Assembly (NCBI RefSeq): GCF_900547735.1
Contig: NZ_URHZ01000002.1
Coordinates: 68,675-132,674 of the forward strand
Direction of reading: 5' to 3'
DNA from: an uncultured Clostridium sp.
GTDB taxonomy: Bacteria > Bacillota > Clostridia > Lachnospirales > Lachnospiraceae
Length of the DNA stretch: 64,000 nucleotides
Positions 35,519-44,270 of the stretch are shown piece by piece. Within the stretch, counting starts at the first letter, position 1. Every line of letters begins with the position of its first letter. The position numbers were made by a program, and so were the translations under genes. The notes under the pieces are model-generated. The model was not told the DNA's origin, did not search any database, and saw only the letters and a list, made by a program, of their open reading frames with translations.

Positions 35519-35650
35519 TCTCAAAGTCCTTTTCCTAACGTTCTCAAAATTCTTTTCCTAACGTTCTCAAAGTCCTTTTCCTAACGTTCTCAAAGTCCTT
35601 TTCCTAACATTCTCAGAGACGAGACCTTTTCCTAACATTCTCAAAGATAC
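35519..35650. repeat. 23-bp tandem repeat array
   Basis: Four units of TCTCAAAGTCCTTTTCCTAA plus CGT or CAT run from 35,519 to 35,610, then a 28-base variant to 35,638, and a partial unit that contains the stop codon of the acetyltransferase. More degenerate units precede it from about 35,460. It fills the gap between the acetyltransferase and YesL-like genes. Confidence 0.88.
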
Positions 35651-36327
35651 TTATCAAAAACAAGAAGTCCTTCCTCCGCTTCCGCAGCAGTTCCGGATAA
35701 CATAAATCCCAGTTTCTGCGCCAGGCTGGCAGACGCCTTGTTTTCACTCTCGGTTTTTATCGCAAGCCGTTTCAGCCCCAGCTCCTCCCTGGCATATTCA
35801 ATTATTGCGCCGCAGGCCTCCAGGGCGTATCCCTGCGACCGGAACGGCTCATAGATATGATATCCCAGTTCCCCATCCGTGATACCGGCCTTGCCGATCA
35901 CGGCTCCGCTTTGTTTTTCCACCAGTGCCCACAGGCCGCATTCATGAAAGCGGTACTGTCCGGCTATATAATTTCCCCTCAGAATCCGGTTGGAAAATAC
36001 TCCGCCCCCGTCGTCCGGGGATTCTGGTTCCAGCGGATCTTCAGAGGTAAACTCCCGTATGAGCAGTCTGTCCGTCTCTGCGATAATCCACGGCAGCCCG
36101 GCATTCCTCCTTACCGCGCGCTCTAAAAGCATTTCATCCGCAGCACCGGGTTCACCAATCAGATACAGGCAGGCGTCAAAGCCTGCCCCCGAGCCTCCAC
36201 GATCCGGATCCCATATTCCAACAATGGCTCTTCCTGCCGCTGCTGCGGCCAGAAGAGCCTCGTTCTCGTCCGAAACAGTGACCGGGTATTGTTTCCCTTC
36301 TACTGTAACTTCCTTTATAATTGTCAT
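35641..36327 (-). CDS. GNAT-family N-acetyltransferase
   Basis: A 228-residue protein. The C-terminal part (about 85-225) is a RimJ/RimL-type GNAT domain: DRLLIREFTSED, VIGKAGITDGELGYHIYEPFRSQGYALEA as the acetyl-CoA loop (shown here only in part as RSQGYALEA), and ENKASASLAQKLGF. The first 80 residues contain a second segment (GIWDPDRGGSGAGFDACLY) that may carry an extra recognition domain. The stop codon lies in a 23-bp tandem repeat. The substrate is unknown. Confidence 0.8.
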   Translation of the reverse strand: MTIIKEVTVEGKQYPVTVSDENEALLAAAAAGRAIVGIWDPDRGGSGAGFDACLYLIGEPGAADEMLLERAVRRNAGLPWIIAETDRLLIREFTSEDPLEPESPDDGGGVFSNRILRGNYIAGQYRFHECGLWALVEKQSGAVIGKAGITDGELGYHIYEPFRSQGYALEACGAIIEYAREELGLKRLAIKTESENKASASLAQKLGFMLSGTAAEAEEGLLVFDKYL

Positions 36328-36356
36328 ACTCTTATCTTCTTTTCAGAAAAGCCGGT

Positions 36357-36875
36357 TTAGCATTTCTCCGGTTCCGGATACTCCTCGCCAAATGTTTCTA
36401 CCGTCATTGTCTTGATTTTCTGCTCTTTCATCGGTCTGTCGTTCCAGTCTGTCTTCATTCCGGCAATTTTGTCCACAATATCAAGACCTTCCGTCACTTT
36501 ACCGAACGCTGCGTAGGAGCCGTCCAGGTGCGGAGCGTTGTCATGCATGATAAAGAACTGGGAACCTGCTGAATCCGGAGCCATTGATCTTGCCATGGAC
36601 AGCACGCCTTTTGAGTGTTTAAACTGGTTGGTAAAGCCGTTCTGGCTGAACTCGCCCTTGATAGAGTATCCCGGGCCGCCCATACCGTTGCCGTTCGGGC
36701 ATCCGCCCTGAATCATAAACCCTTTGATAACACGGTGGAAAATAAGTCCGTCGTAATATCCCTTTTTAATCAGGCTGATAAAGTTATTTACTGTATTTGG
36801 GGCGATTTCCGGATAAAGCTCTGCTTTCATGATATCGCCGTTTTCCATCTCAATTGTTACGATTGGATTCTGCAT
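36357..36875 (-). CDS. Peptidyl-prolyl cis-trans isomerase, cyclophilin type
   Basis: A 172-residue cytoplasmic cyclophilin without signal peptide. It has FHRVIKGFMIQGGCPNGNG (Arg of the active site), SMARSMAPDSAGSQFFIMH and HLDGSYAAFGKV. It catalyses proline isomerisation during protein folding. GGAGG lies seven bases before the ATG. It appears to be transcribed alone from the promoter at 36,912-36,940. Confidence 0.92.
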   Translation of the reverse strand: MQNPIVTIEMENGDIMKAELYPEIAPNTVNNFISLIKKGYYDGLIFHRVIKGFMIQGGCPNGNGMGGPGYSIKGEFSQNGFTNQFKHSKGVLSMARSMAPDSAGSQFFIMHDNAPHLDGSYAAFGKVTEGLDIVDKIAGMKTDWNDRPMKEQKIKTMTVETFGEEYPEPEKC

Positions 36876-36911
36876 TTGATTTCCTCCTAAAGTTTTTGCA
36901 TTTGTCCTATA

Positions 36912-36977
36912 AGTTTAGCAAACTGCGGAGGATTTGTCCAGATATCTCAGGATTTTCACGCAAATTACGCGTGAAAA
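36912..36977 (-). promoter_or_regulatory. Cyclophilin promoter with upstream inverted repeat
   Basis: TGGACA (36,935-36,940) and TAAACT (36,912-36,917) on the minus strand are 17 bases apart. Just upstream lies a perfect 9-bp inverted repeat, TTTTCACGC/GCGTGAAAA (36,953-36,977), in a position suited to an operator or activator site. Confidence 0.6.
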
Positions 36978-37036
36978 CACCTCGCAGGATATTACCATTA
37001 AACAGTAACATCCCCTCTCCCGAAACGCTGAAACCA

Positions 37037-37066
37037 TTGCACCGTCCTTTCCCGGTATGGTATACT
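37037..37066 (+). promoter_or_regulatory. Promoter for the alpha/beta hydrolase
   Basis: TTGCAC (37,037-37,042) and TATACT (37,061-37,066), 18 bases apart, with a TGG extended -10. The leader of about 110 bases carries a TAACCTG/CAGGTTA hairpin at 37,120-37,146. Confidence 0.6.
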
Positions 37067-37182
37067 GGACATGGGACGGCCTGTACTGACGGCCGCAGGG
37101 CAAAAAGCTCACAAAACGGTAACCTGCATGCTCCGTGCACAGGTTATCACACCAATAAAGCAATCAAAGGAGGGCGTTACTT

Positions 37183-37986
37183 ATGGGTGAGATGATTTCA
37201 TCATACGACGGCACAAAATTATACCTGAACAAAGAGGTGGGGAACGGTTGTAAGGCAGTCGCCGTCATTGTCCACGGGCTCTGTGAACATCAGGGGCGGT
37301 ACGACTATTTTGCCGGACTTTTCCACAATGCGGGAATCGGAACTTACCGCTTTGATCACCGCGGCCACGGACGTTCCGAGGGGGAACGCACCTATTACGA
37401 AGATTTTAACGAACTGTTGGACGACACCAATGTGGTTGTGGATATGGCGATCGCCGAGAATCCGGATCTTCCCGTATTTCTGATCGGCCACAGCATGGGC
37501 GGTTTTACCGTTGCCCTGTACGGCGCCAAATATCCGGATAAGAAGCTGCGCGGACTCGTAACCAGCGGAGCGCTCACCGTAGATAACGGCAAGCTGATCA
37601 CCGGTGTTCCTAAGGATCTGGATCCCCACACACAGCTTCCGAACGAGCTGGGTGCCGGAGTCTGCTCCGTGCAGGAGGTTGTGGACTGGTATGGCAAGGA
37701 TCCTTATAACACAAAGACATTTACAACCGGCCTTTGCTATGCAATCTGCGATGGACTGGCCTGGTTTGAGGACGGCATCCAGAACTTTAAATATCCTGTC
37801 CTGATGCTCCACGGCGAGAAAGACGGCCTGGTTAGTGTACAGGATACTTATGATTTCTTTAAAAACGCTCCGTCTGCCGATAAACAGATGAAGATTTATG
37901 GCGGATTGTTCCATGAGATTTTCAATGAATACTGTAAAGATGAGGTTATCTCGGATGTGATTAACTGGATTTCCGGCCGCTGTTAA
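37183..37986 (+). CDS. Alpha/beta hydrolase, monoacylglycerol-lipase-like (S33 fold)
   Basis: A 267-residue serine hydrolase. The nucleophile elbow GHSMGG (Ser near 103), the acid in HGEKDGLV and the histidine in GGLFHEIFNE form the triad. HGLCEHQGRYDYFA and DHRGHGRSEG are typical of lysophospholipase/monoglyceride-lipase relatives. No signal peptide is present, so it acts in the cytoplasm or at the membrane. GGAGGG precedes the ATG. A long antisense frame over this gene is a shadow. Confidence 0.9.
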   Translation: MGEMISSYDGTKLYLNKEVGNGCKAVAVIVHGLCEHQGRYDYFAGLFHNAGIGTYRFDHRGHGRSEGERTYYEDFNELLDDTNVVVDMAIAENPDLPVFLIGHSMGGFTVALYGAKYPDKKLRGLVTSGALTVDNGKLITGVPKDLDPHTQLPNELGAGVCSVQEVVDWYGKDPYNTKTFTTGLCYAICDGLAWFEDGIQNFKYPVLMLHGEKDGLVSVQDTYDFFKNAPSADKQMKIYGGLFHEIFNEYCKDEVISDVINWISGRC

Positions 37987-37992
37987 TAATAC

Positions 37993-38050
37993 TTCAGCCC
38001 CGGTTCCGGGCGCCGCGTAAAAACGCATTGTGCCTGGAACCGGGGCTGAA
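37993..38050. terminator. Bidirectional terminator between hydrolase and dnaJ-like genes
   Basis: TTCAGCCCCGGTTCC and GGAACCGGGGCTGAA form a perfect 15-bp stem between two convergent genes. The T tract is weak on both sides. Confidence 0.75.
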
Positions 38051-38071
38051 TAAGCTTCCGGCTCTAACTGT

Positions 38072-39109
38072 TTAACCGGTAGCGGACATTTTGCACGCCT
38101 GGTCAAATTCCCTTAACTTACGTTTGGCCTCCTGAGTCAGTTTTTCCGGCGCCTGGATTTCAATCGTCACATACTGGTCGCCTTTTACGGACGGATTTCT
38201 CATGGCGGCAATTCCTTTTCCTTTCAGCCGTATCTTACTGCCCGGTTTTGTGCCTTCTTTTATCTTGCATACAACATTGCCGTAAATAGTCGGAATCGTT
38301 GCTTCACCGCCCAAAACGGCCGTTACAAACGGAATTCTGACGGTGGAATAAACATCCTGCCCTTTTCTGCTGAAGCCCGGCTTCTCTTTTACCGTAACCT
38401 TAAGAAGCAGATCTCCGGCCTCTCCGCCCTGGATTCCGGGATTTCCCTTCCCTTTCAGGCGGATGATTTTGCCCGGCTCAATACCGGCAGGAATATTGAC
38501 TTCCAGCGATTTGACCGTTCCGCTGCCGTCCTTCAGGTGGATTAGCTGGCTGCCGCCCAGCGCGGCTTTTTCAAAACTGATTTCCAGCTCCGCGTTTAAA
38601 TCGGAGCCTTTTCTCTTAAATCCATGGCTGAAATCGCGCTCCTGATATCCGCCGCCATAAAAACCGCCGCCGAAATCATCGCTGTAGGAGCCGCTTCTGT
38701 AGAATTTTTCCGAGCCGCCGCCGTGAAAATTTCCTCCAAACAGGTTCTTCAGAATATCATCCATATCCTCTCCACTCTCAAAATGATACTCATGGAAACC
38801 GCTCTTCGGTCCGCCGTAGGAGCCATGGAAACCGTTCCCGGAGGTTCCACCCCCGGCACCGCCGTAGGCCCCGGCATCTCCCTCAAAGGCTGCATGCCCG
38901 AACTGATCATACAGTTTTCGTTTTTCCTCATCCCCGAGCACGCCATACGCCTCATTCACTTCTTTGAACTGTTCCGCCGCATGTGCATTGCCTTCGTTGC
39001 TGTCGGGGTGATATTTTTTTGCAAGTTTTCTATATGCTTTTTTAATTGCCTGCGCATCCGCACTTCTGCCGACGCCCAAAACCTCATAATAATCCCTTTT
39101 CAATCTCAT
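38072..39109 (-). CDS. DnaJ-family co-chaperone without zinc finger (CbpA-like)
   Basis: A 345-residue J-protein. The J domain covers about 5-70 with the essential HPD in KKYHPDSN. A Gly/Phe/Tyr-rich linker follows at about 75-165. Then come two DnaJ C-terminal beta domains. The four CxxCxGxG zinc motifs of true DnaJ are missing, so this is the CbpA/type II form. It stimulates DnaK and binds substrates. The ATG at 39,109 has GGAAGGGAAG upstream. It is the second gene after hsp20 in a CIRCE-controlled unit. Confidence 0.9.
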   Translation of the reverse strand: MRLKRDYYEVLGVGRSADAQAIKKAYRKLAKKYHPDSNEGNAHAAEQFKEVNEAYGVLGDEEKRKLYDQFGHAAFEGDAGAYGGAGGGTSGNGFHGSYGGPKSGFHEYHFESGEDMDDILKNLFGGNFHGGGSEKFYRSGSYSDDFGGGFYGGGYQERDFSHGFKRKGSDLNAELEISFEKAALGGSQLIHLKDGSGTVKSLEVNIPAGIEPGKIIRLKGKGNPGIQGGEAGDLLLKVTVKEKPGFSRKGQDVYSTVRIPFVTAVLGGEATIPTIYGNVVCKIKEGTKPGSKIRLKGKGIAAMRNPSVKGDQYVTIEIQAPEKLTQEAKRKLREFDQACKMSATG

Positions 39110-39190
39110 CACTTCCCTTCCGGTTTACGTTATATATAAAGCGAGAGGCCAGACCCGCTGACCCCCCGCCGCATCAATTGTGTCCCACGC

Positions 39191-39652
39191 TTACTCAATG
39201 GTAATATATTTCCTGGTTTCCACCGCAGGCTTTGCCTCTTTCTTCGGGATAAAAATCTTCAGGATGCCGTGTTTAAACTCGCCCCTGATCTCATCCTGGG
39301 TCACTTCCTCGCCTACGTAGAAGGAACGCTCACAGGCGCCCGCATACCGCTCCCTGCGGATGTACCTGCCCGTCTTCTTATCCTGCTCATCCTGATTAAG
39401 GCCTTTGGCCGCACTGACGGTCAGGGTGCCTTCTTCCAGGGAAACCTTCACTTCGTCTTTCGCAAAGCCCGGGAGGTCCATTTCCAGCATATAGCCGGAA
39501 TCGGTTTCCCTGATATCCGTTTTCATCAGATTCTTGCTGTGATGGCCATACAGCTTTTTCTCCAGCCGTTTCTGTTCCTTGTCATCAAAGAATGGGAAAT
39601 CTTTCATAAAATCATCAAACAAATCCTCACCAAAAATACTAGGCATTAACAT
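39191..39652 (-). CDS. Small heat shock protein, Hsp20/alpha-crystallin family
   Basis: A 153-residue holdase chaperone. The alpha-crystallin domain lies at about 43-140: MLEMDLPGFAKDEVKV, GTLTVSAAKG, RRERYAGACERSFYVG, and FKHGILKIFIPKK containing the G-x-L motif. The short N-terminal arm (FGEDLFDDFMKDFPFF) and final KYITIE complete the usual layout for oligomer assembly. GGAGAG lies seven bases before the ATG. It heads an operon with the dnaJ-like gene. Confidence 0.92.
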   Translation of the reverse strand: MLMPSIFGEDLFDDFMKDFPFFDDKEQKRLEKKLYGHHSKNLMKTDIRETDSGYMLEMDLPGFAKDEVKVSLEEGTLTVSAAKGLNQDEQDKKTGRYIRRERYAGACERSFYVGEEVTQDEIRGEFKHGILKIFIPKKEAKPAVETRKYITIE

Positions 39653-39765
39653 AAGTCATCTCTCCTTTTCAATATGCTGTTTACCTTGTTTCTTTGGACT
39701 GGGAATCGGGATGTAAAGTTTTTCTTTCCTGATGTCTTTCTATCCTTTTTCCTTGTTCTGGTTAC

Positions 39766-39808
39766 GTTATACCACTAGTTGTTAGCACTGTCAAGAGGTG
39801 AGTGCTAA
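39766..39808 (-). promoter_or_regulatory. CIRCE operator and promoter of hsp20-dnaJ
   Basis: TTAGCACTG-N9-GAGTGCTAA at 39,782-39,808 matches the CIRCE element (TTAGCACTC-N9-GAGTGCTAA) with one mismatch. On the minus strand a TTGACA (39,789-39,794) inside it and TATAAC (39,766-39,771) are 17 bases apart. HrcA binding here would repress the operon until heat shock. Confidence 0.9.
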
Positions 39809-39851
39809 TATTTTTGTGAAATATTTGTGTCCTTCAAATATGCCCGTAAAA

Positions 39852-39893
39852 CAACGAAAAGCACGCTTCGCGAACTTTTCATTGCCACTCAAC
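39852..39893 (+). repeat. Dispersed repeat R3, best copy
   Basis: A 42-base intergenic repeat opening CAACGAAAAG and ending CATTGCCACTCAAC, with a central imperfect hairpin. Related copies are at 32,565-32,605 (inside R1a), about 30,252-30,276 (right half only) and about 51,470-51,500 (left half). The rest of the interval 39,809-39,981 holds only the hairpin described next. Confidence 0.65.
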
Positions 39894-39899
39894 AAGGGG

Positions 39900-39938
39900 A
39901 CTGCCGCACTGAGTCGTTTCATCTCATGCGGCAGCCCC
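39900..39938. terminator. Hairpin between the APC permease and hsp20 promoter
   Basis: CTGCCGCA...GAG and CTC..TGCGGCAG form a stem of about 12 bp with small mismatches. It lies after the permease stop on the minus strand and likely ends that operon, though the T tract is poor. Confidence 0.5.
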
Positions 39939-39981
39939 CTGTTTTCCCTGATAAAGCGGATAGAGCCGGTACTGATTTTAT

Positions 39982-41418
39982 TTAAGATACATGTTTCTCG
40001 CGTTTTTTAATCTCCGGCAGAATCAGGCCGAGTGCGGTCAGCACAAACGGAGTGATGATGTTCAGAGCCGTGGAAGCAATATCTCCCTCCACATACATTC
40101 CCAGGATACAGCAGACCGCCGTAACCAGGAAGCACCAGCCTCCCGCCGTAAACGCCAGCCCCTGGCTCTTTGTAAACCGGTATTCCGGCTGGAATTTTGT
40201 AAAATGGACACGCAGCGCGATATAGGCTCCAAACACCCACAGATAACGCAGGGGCATTGTCACGGAATTCAGTTTGTTAAGCTGTGTCAGCACGGCCGCA
40301 GCGCCCGGAACAAAGGACTGGATCAGGATGATACTTCCGGACAGGAACACGACCATCCATATTCCGTTGATATAAGCCCCGTATTTGTTCTTTTTCAAAA
40401 GTCCGGACGGAATGTATTTTCTCGCCTCTTCATTGTCCAGCAGCATACGCAGCGGCGCATCAATGCTCAGAACCAGTGTGGAGAACTGGCCGATAGCATT
40501 GCAGGCGGCATAGACAATCAGAAGGAAGTTTCCTACATGGTAATATTCCCCCAGTTTCTGGAATGCCCAGTAGGATCCGTTGGAAACATAGGAATTAAAG
40601 CTTTCCCTGCTTTCGTTGATAAGCGCAGGGTCAAACATCTGCCCCATGGCGACTGTGCCTAAAATCGCGCAGACCATAACCATGACGGCCAGCATAATCA
40701 TGCCTTTGGGAAATCCCCTCGACGGATCCTTGACCTTATTTACATAGGGAGAAATCTTTTCACAGCCTCCCACTGCAAATACCAGGATTGATAAAGAGGT
40801 AAAGTATCCGACGTTAAACTGCGGAATCACCTGTTTAATTCCGAAATTTAACGGAACATAATCTGCACGGGGATTGATAACCGGCGCTGCGAACATCATT
40901 AAAATATAGAGCAGGGACATAATAAACATGCTCGTTCCGGCAATGGTGGCCAGTTTTTTAAGAGGATTCAGGCCTCGGCTTGCCACCCAGCAGAAAAACA
41001 GGAACACAGCCAGCGTTGCAAGCTGTACCCACTGCGTCGGAAACATGTCGTAGGTCGTGCCGTTCTGGAATGCCATCCAGCTCAGGGCCTTTAAGCCTCC
41101 GCTTCCCTTACTTGCAATGTACGTCACATGGCAGGCCCAATACGTCCAGCCCGCATAGTAGGCAAATTTGGAACCGATTGTCTGGTGAATCCAGGAACTC
41201 ACCCCTCCACCGTGTGTCTTGAAGGCGGAACCCAATTCCCCCACCATCAGCGTGTAAGGGATAAAATACAGGATAAACATCAGGATCCAGCTGAAAATAA
41301 CCTGCGTTCCGTTAAAATAAACGAAACCATTTGTTACGTTACCAAAACCCCAAACGGTAGAAAAGGCCATAAAAGCCAGCATATACCAACTGATTTTCTG
41401 CGATTTATCTTTTTCCAT
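39982..41418 (-). CDS. APC-superfamily amino acid permease
   Basis: A 478-residue transporter with about twelve helices. The first helix region WYMLAFMAFSTVWGFGNV has the APC-like unwound glycine motif. YTLMVGELGSAFKTHGGGVSSW shows the conserved loop after helix 2, and FAVGGCEKISPYVNKVKDP that of helix 6. It resembles YjeM/GABA-permease branches; the substrate is unknown. The ATG at 41,418 with GGGGA upstream is preferred to the one at 41,445. It is the last gene of gltS-pepT-M18-permease, so it probably handles amino acids or short peptides. Confidence 0.85.
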   Translation of the reverse strand: MEKDKSQKISWYMLAFMAFSTVWGFGNVTNGFVYFNGTQVIFSWILMFILYFIPYTLMVGELGSAFKTHGGGVSSWIHQTIGSKFAYYAGWTYWACHVTYIASKGSGGLKALSWMAFQNGTTYDMFPTQWVQLATLAVFLFFCWVASRGLNPLKKLATIAGTSMFIMSLLYILMMFAAPVINPRADYVPLNFGIKQVIPQFNVGYFTSLSILVFAVGGCEKISPYVNKVKDPSRGFPKGMIMLAVMVMVCAILGTVAMGQMFDPALINESRESFNSYVSNGSYWAFQKLGEYYHVGNFLLIVYAACNAIGQFSTLVLSIDAPLRMLLDNEEARKYIPSGLLKKNKYGAYINGIWMVVFLSGSIILIQSFVPGAAAVLTQLNKLNSVTMPLRYLWVFGAYIALRVHFTKFQPEYRFTKSQGLAFTAGGWCFLVTAVCCILGMYVEGDIASTALNIITPFVLTALGLILPEIKKREKHVS

Positions 41419-41675
41419 AATTCCCCGTTTTCCCTTCTGCCACATTATTCTTTCCGGTTTTTTATTTACCGGTATTATTTATCTTCTCCGGTAACGGCTT
41501 CGCATCTTTGCCGTTACCTTTTCTGTTACATTCTTTCCCATTTTCATACATTCTAGTACTTTACTGCGCAAGTTTCGTTTATTTGCGCCGCATCGGTTTT
41601 CCTGTACTCAAAGGGAACTCCCGCCGCACAAACATCCCCTGCACAGTCCGGAGGGCGGTTTCGTCCCCTCCCGGC

Positions 41676-42992
41676 TTACTCCGTCCCGAGACGGTAGCGT
41701 CCATTTCCCTCGCAGAAGATACCTGAGGAGAAAAACGTCTCCATCGCAGAAAGCAGATACGCCGTATCCTTCACGCCGCAAGTCTCATATGGTGAATGCA
41801 TGGCAAGTTCCGGGAGACCGATATCCACCGTGTTCAGGGATACATGGGAATTGGAAATGTTCCCGAGGGTCGATCCGCCCAGGATATCGGAGCGGTTGAC
41901 AAAAGTCTGGAACGGTACGCCCGCTGCCTTGCAGACCGCCTTAAAAAGGCCGGCTGAAATGCTGTCCGTCGTATATTTCTGGTTGGCGCTGTGCTTGATA
42001 ACAATGCCTCCGTTCAGGAACGGGCGGTTGTCCACGTCGGCTTTATCCATGTAGTTCGGATGCAGGGCATGGCCGTTGTCGGCCGAAACCATGAAACTGT
42101 CGGCCACGGAGATCAGATACTCTTCGCGGTTTCTGCCCATCGCCTCGTTGATGCGGCCCATCACATCCTCCAGCAGAGTGGAACCGGCTCCCTGTTTTGT
42201 TCCGCTTCCCACTTCCTCATTGTCAAAGACGGCGCACATCGCCACATGCGTCCTGTTTTCCGCTTTCAGAAGACCCTTCATCGTCCCGTAGGCACACTGC
42301 AGGTCGTCCAGTCTGGAGCAGGATGTGAATTCATTTTCCGCTCCCCAGACCGTACCCGGGACACGGTTATAAAGAAACAGATCGCTGCTTAAAATCTGCT
42401 CCGGCCGGACTCCGGCCTGTTCCGCCGCCATCCGCATCAGCCTGTCTTTTTCACCTGCCATCCCAAACAGGGGAAGCATATCCTTCTGCGGATTCAGCGC
42501 CACTCCTTCGTTCGCCTCGCGGTTCATATGGATTGCCAGGTTGGGAATCAGGACCAGATCCCGGTCGATATTGACGAGACGGCTCTCAAAGCTGCCTTCA
42601 TGTTCCACCAGGACACGGCCTGCCACGGACAGAGGCCGATCCATCCAGGGGGCCATCAGCATTCCGCCGTATTTCTCCACGTTCAGTTTGACATACTGCC
42701 CGCCGGCATCCATTTCATGTTTTTCCTTCAGTTTAAAAGATGGAGAATCACTGTGGGAGGCCGCAATCATAAATCCCCTGTATGAGCATTCGGGAATACG
42801 GAATGCGATGATGGATGAACCGTTGCGGGTGGTAAAATACTTTCCGCCCTCCGAGATCTTCCAGTGTTCCTGCTCCATCAGCTCCTCAAATCCATCTTCC
42901 TTAAGCATGCTGCGGAAATTCTCCACCACATGGTAGCAGGTGGGACTCGCATCAATAAACTTCATCATATCGCGTGAAACCGCTTCAAACAT
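41676..42992 (-). CDS. M18-family metallo-aminopeptidase
   Basis: A 438-residue zinc aminopeptidase. Metal-site residues are visible in ASHSDSPS (His), CSRLDDL (Asp), FDNEEVGSG (Glu-Glu), SADNGH, and the final histidine in AMHSPYETCG. The family removes N-terminal, often acidic or neutral residues from peptides and forms large dodecamers. No signal peptide is present, so it works in the cytoplasm. It is only two bases from the pepT stop and likely shares its transcript. The 230-base gap to the permease holds no gene. Confidence 0.92.
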   Translation of the reverse strand: MFEAVSRDMMKFIDASPTCYHVVENFRSMLKEDGFEELMEQEHWKISEGGKYFTTRNGSSIIAFRIPECSYRGFMIAASHSDSPSFKLKEKHEMDAGGQYVKLNVEKYGGMLMAPWMDRPLSVAGRVLVEHEGSFESRLVNIDRDLVLIPNLAIHMNREANEGVALNPQKDMLPLFGMAGEKDRLMRMAAEQAGVRPEQILSSDLFLYNRVPGTVWGAENEFTSCSRLDDLQCAYGTMKGLLKAENRTHVAMCAVFDNEEVGSGTKQGAGSTLLEDVMGRINEAMGRNREEYLISVADSFMVSADNGHALHPNYMDKADVDNRPFLNGGIVIKHSANQKYTTDSISAGLFKAVCKAAGVPFQTFVNRSDILGGSTLGNISNSHVSLNTVDIGLPELAMHSPYETCGVKDTAYLLSAMETFFSSGIFCEGNGRYRLGTE

Positions 42993-42994
42993 TT

Positions 42995-44233
42995 TTACTG
43001 TTCTCCTCTCTGCGCCTCTTTAACGAACTCTCCGGCCAGGCTGACCAGCACATCGGCCATGGATTCCATGGACTCCACCGGAATATACTCGAATACCCCG
43101 TGGAAATTGTGGCCGCCGGTGGACAGGTTCGGACAGGGAAGGCCCATAAAGCTGAGCCGCGCTCCGTCCGTCCCGCCTCTGACCGGAATGGTCCGGGGCT
43201 CCACCCCGCAGGCCTTAAAAGCCGCGTTTGCCTTGTCTATCAGGTGCATATGATCTTTTATAATTTCCTGCATGTTGAAATACATGTCACGAAGCGACAG
43301 TTCTACGGTGCCGGAACCGTATTTTTCATTCAGGTAGGCTGCAATTTTCTCCATACGGGCTTTTTTCGCCTCGTATTCCTTCCTGTCATGCTGCCGGATG
43401 ATATATTTCAGGCTGCACTCCGCCACGGAACCCGACATGGAGGAGAGATGGTAAAATCCTTCATACCCTTCCGTATAAGACGGCTGTTCATGGGCCGGCA
43501 GCATCCCCTGGAGTTCCCAGGCCACCATCAGCGCGTTAAGCATCCGTCCCTTCGACATGCCCGGGTGGATGGAACGGCCGTGTATCGTGATGTTGGCCGT
43601 GGCTCCATTGAAATTCTCATATTCAAGCTCGCCAAGCGCTCCCCCGTCTACGGTATAGGCCGCATCTGCTCCGAATTTTTTCACGTCAAAATACTGGGTT
43701 CCCCGGCTGATTTCCTCGTCCGGAGTAAAGCAGATGCGGATCCGCCCGTGACGGAAGGACGTATCTTTCATCATCCGCTCCGCTGCAGTCAGTATCTCCG
43801 CGATTCCCGCCTTGTCGTCGGCTCCGAGCAGCGTGGTCCCGTCCGTGACAATGAGGGTTTTTCCCTGATAATCCAAAAGCTCCGGAAACTCCTCTTCCTT
43901 AAGCCACAGGTCAAGTTTCCCGTTCAGCAGGATATCTCCCCCTCTGTAATCAACCAGTTGCGGATGGATTGGCCCTCCCGGAACGGCGCTGCTGGTATCC
44001 ATGTGTGAGATAAGGCCGAGCACGGGCACACCTTCCACGTTGGCAGGGATCGTACCGGTAACATATCCGTGTTCATCCAGTTCCACGTCCATAAGGCCTA
44101 TCTCCCGCATTTCCGTCTCCAGCATCCTGGCCAAATCCCACTGCGTCTCTGAGGACGGACAGGAGGAGGATTCCTCCCTTGAGGTCGTATCAACGGAAAT
44201 ATATTCTAAAAAGCGTTCTGCTGTTGATTTCAT
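42995..44233 (-). CDS. pepT: Peptidase T (tripeptide aminopeptidase), copy 1
   Basis: A 412-residue M20B metallopeptidase that frees N-terminal residues from tripeptides. The metal ligands are in ISHMDTS (His, Asp), LGADDKAG (Asp), TPDEEIS (Glu-Glu) and the C-terminal GHNFHGVFE. RGGTDGARLSFMGLPCPN is the standard PepT signature. The dimerisation insert NGATANITIHGRSIHPG is also typical. It lies 37 bases after gltS. A second peptidase T is encoded at 48,284-49,510. Confidence 0.93.
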   Translation of the reverse strand: MKSTAERFLEYISVDTTSREESSSCPSSETQWDLARMLETEMREIGLMDVELDEHGYVTGTIPANVEGVPVLGLISHMDTSSAVPGGPIHPQLVDYRGGDILLNGKLDLWLKEEEFPELLDYQGKTLIVTDGTTLLGADDKAGIAEILTAAERMMKDTSFRHGRIRICFTPDEEISRGTQYFDVKKFGADAAYTVDGGALGELEYENFNGATANITIHGRSIHPGMSKGRMLNALMVAWELQGMLPAHEQPSYTEGYEGFYHLSSMSGSVAECSLKYIIRQHDRKEYEAKKARMEKIAAYLNEKYGSGTVELSLRDMYFNMQEIIKDHMHLIDKANAAFKACGVEPRTIPVRGGTDGARLSFMGLPCPNLSTGGHNFHGVFEYIPVESMESMADVLVSLAGEFVKEAQRGEQ

Positions 44234-44270
44234 AAGTCAAGTTCCCTTCTTAATTTGTCAAACGGGTTTG

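Noticed and set aside
35460..35650. Possible CRISPR array
   Set aside because: The 23-bp units are directly tandem without unique spacers and no cas genes are present.
37219..38106. Long open frame (295 codons) on the minus strand
   Set aside because: It lies opposite the well-supported alpha/beta hydrolase gene, has no ribosome site and no recognisable protein pattern.
42974..44008. Open frame of 344 codons on the plus strand
   Set aside because: Antisense to pepT copy 1, with no start signal or domain.
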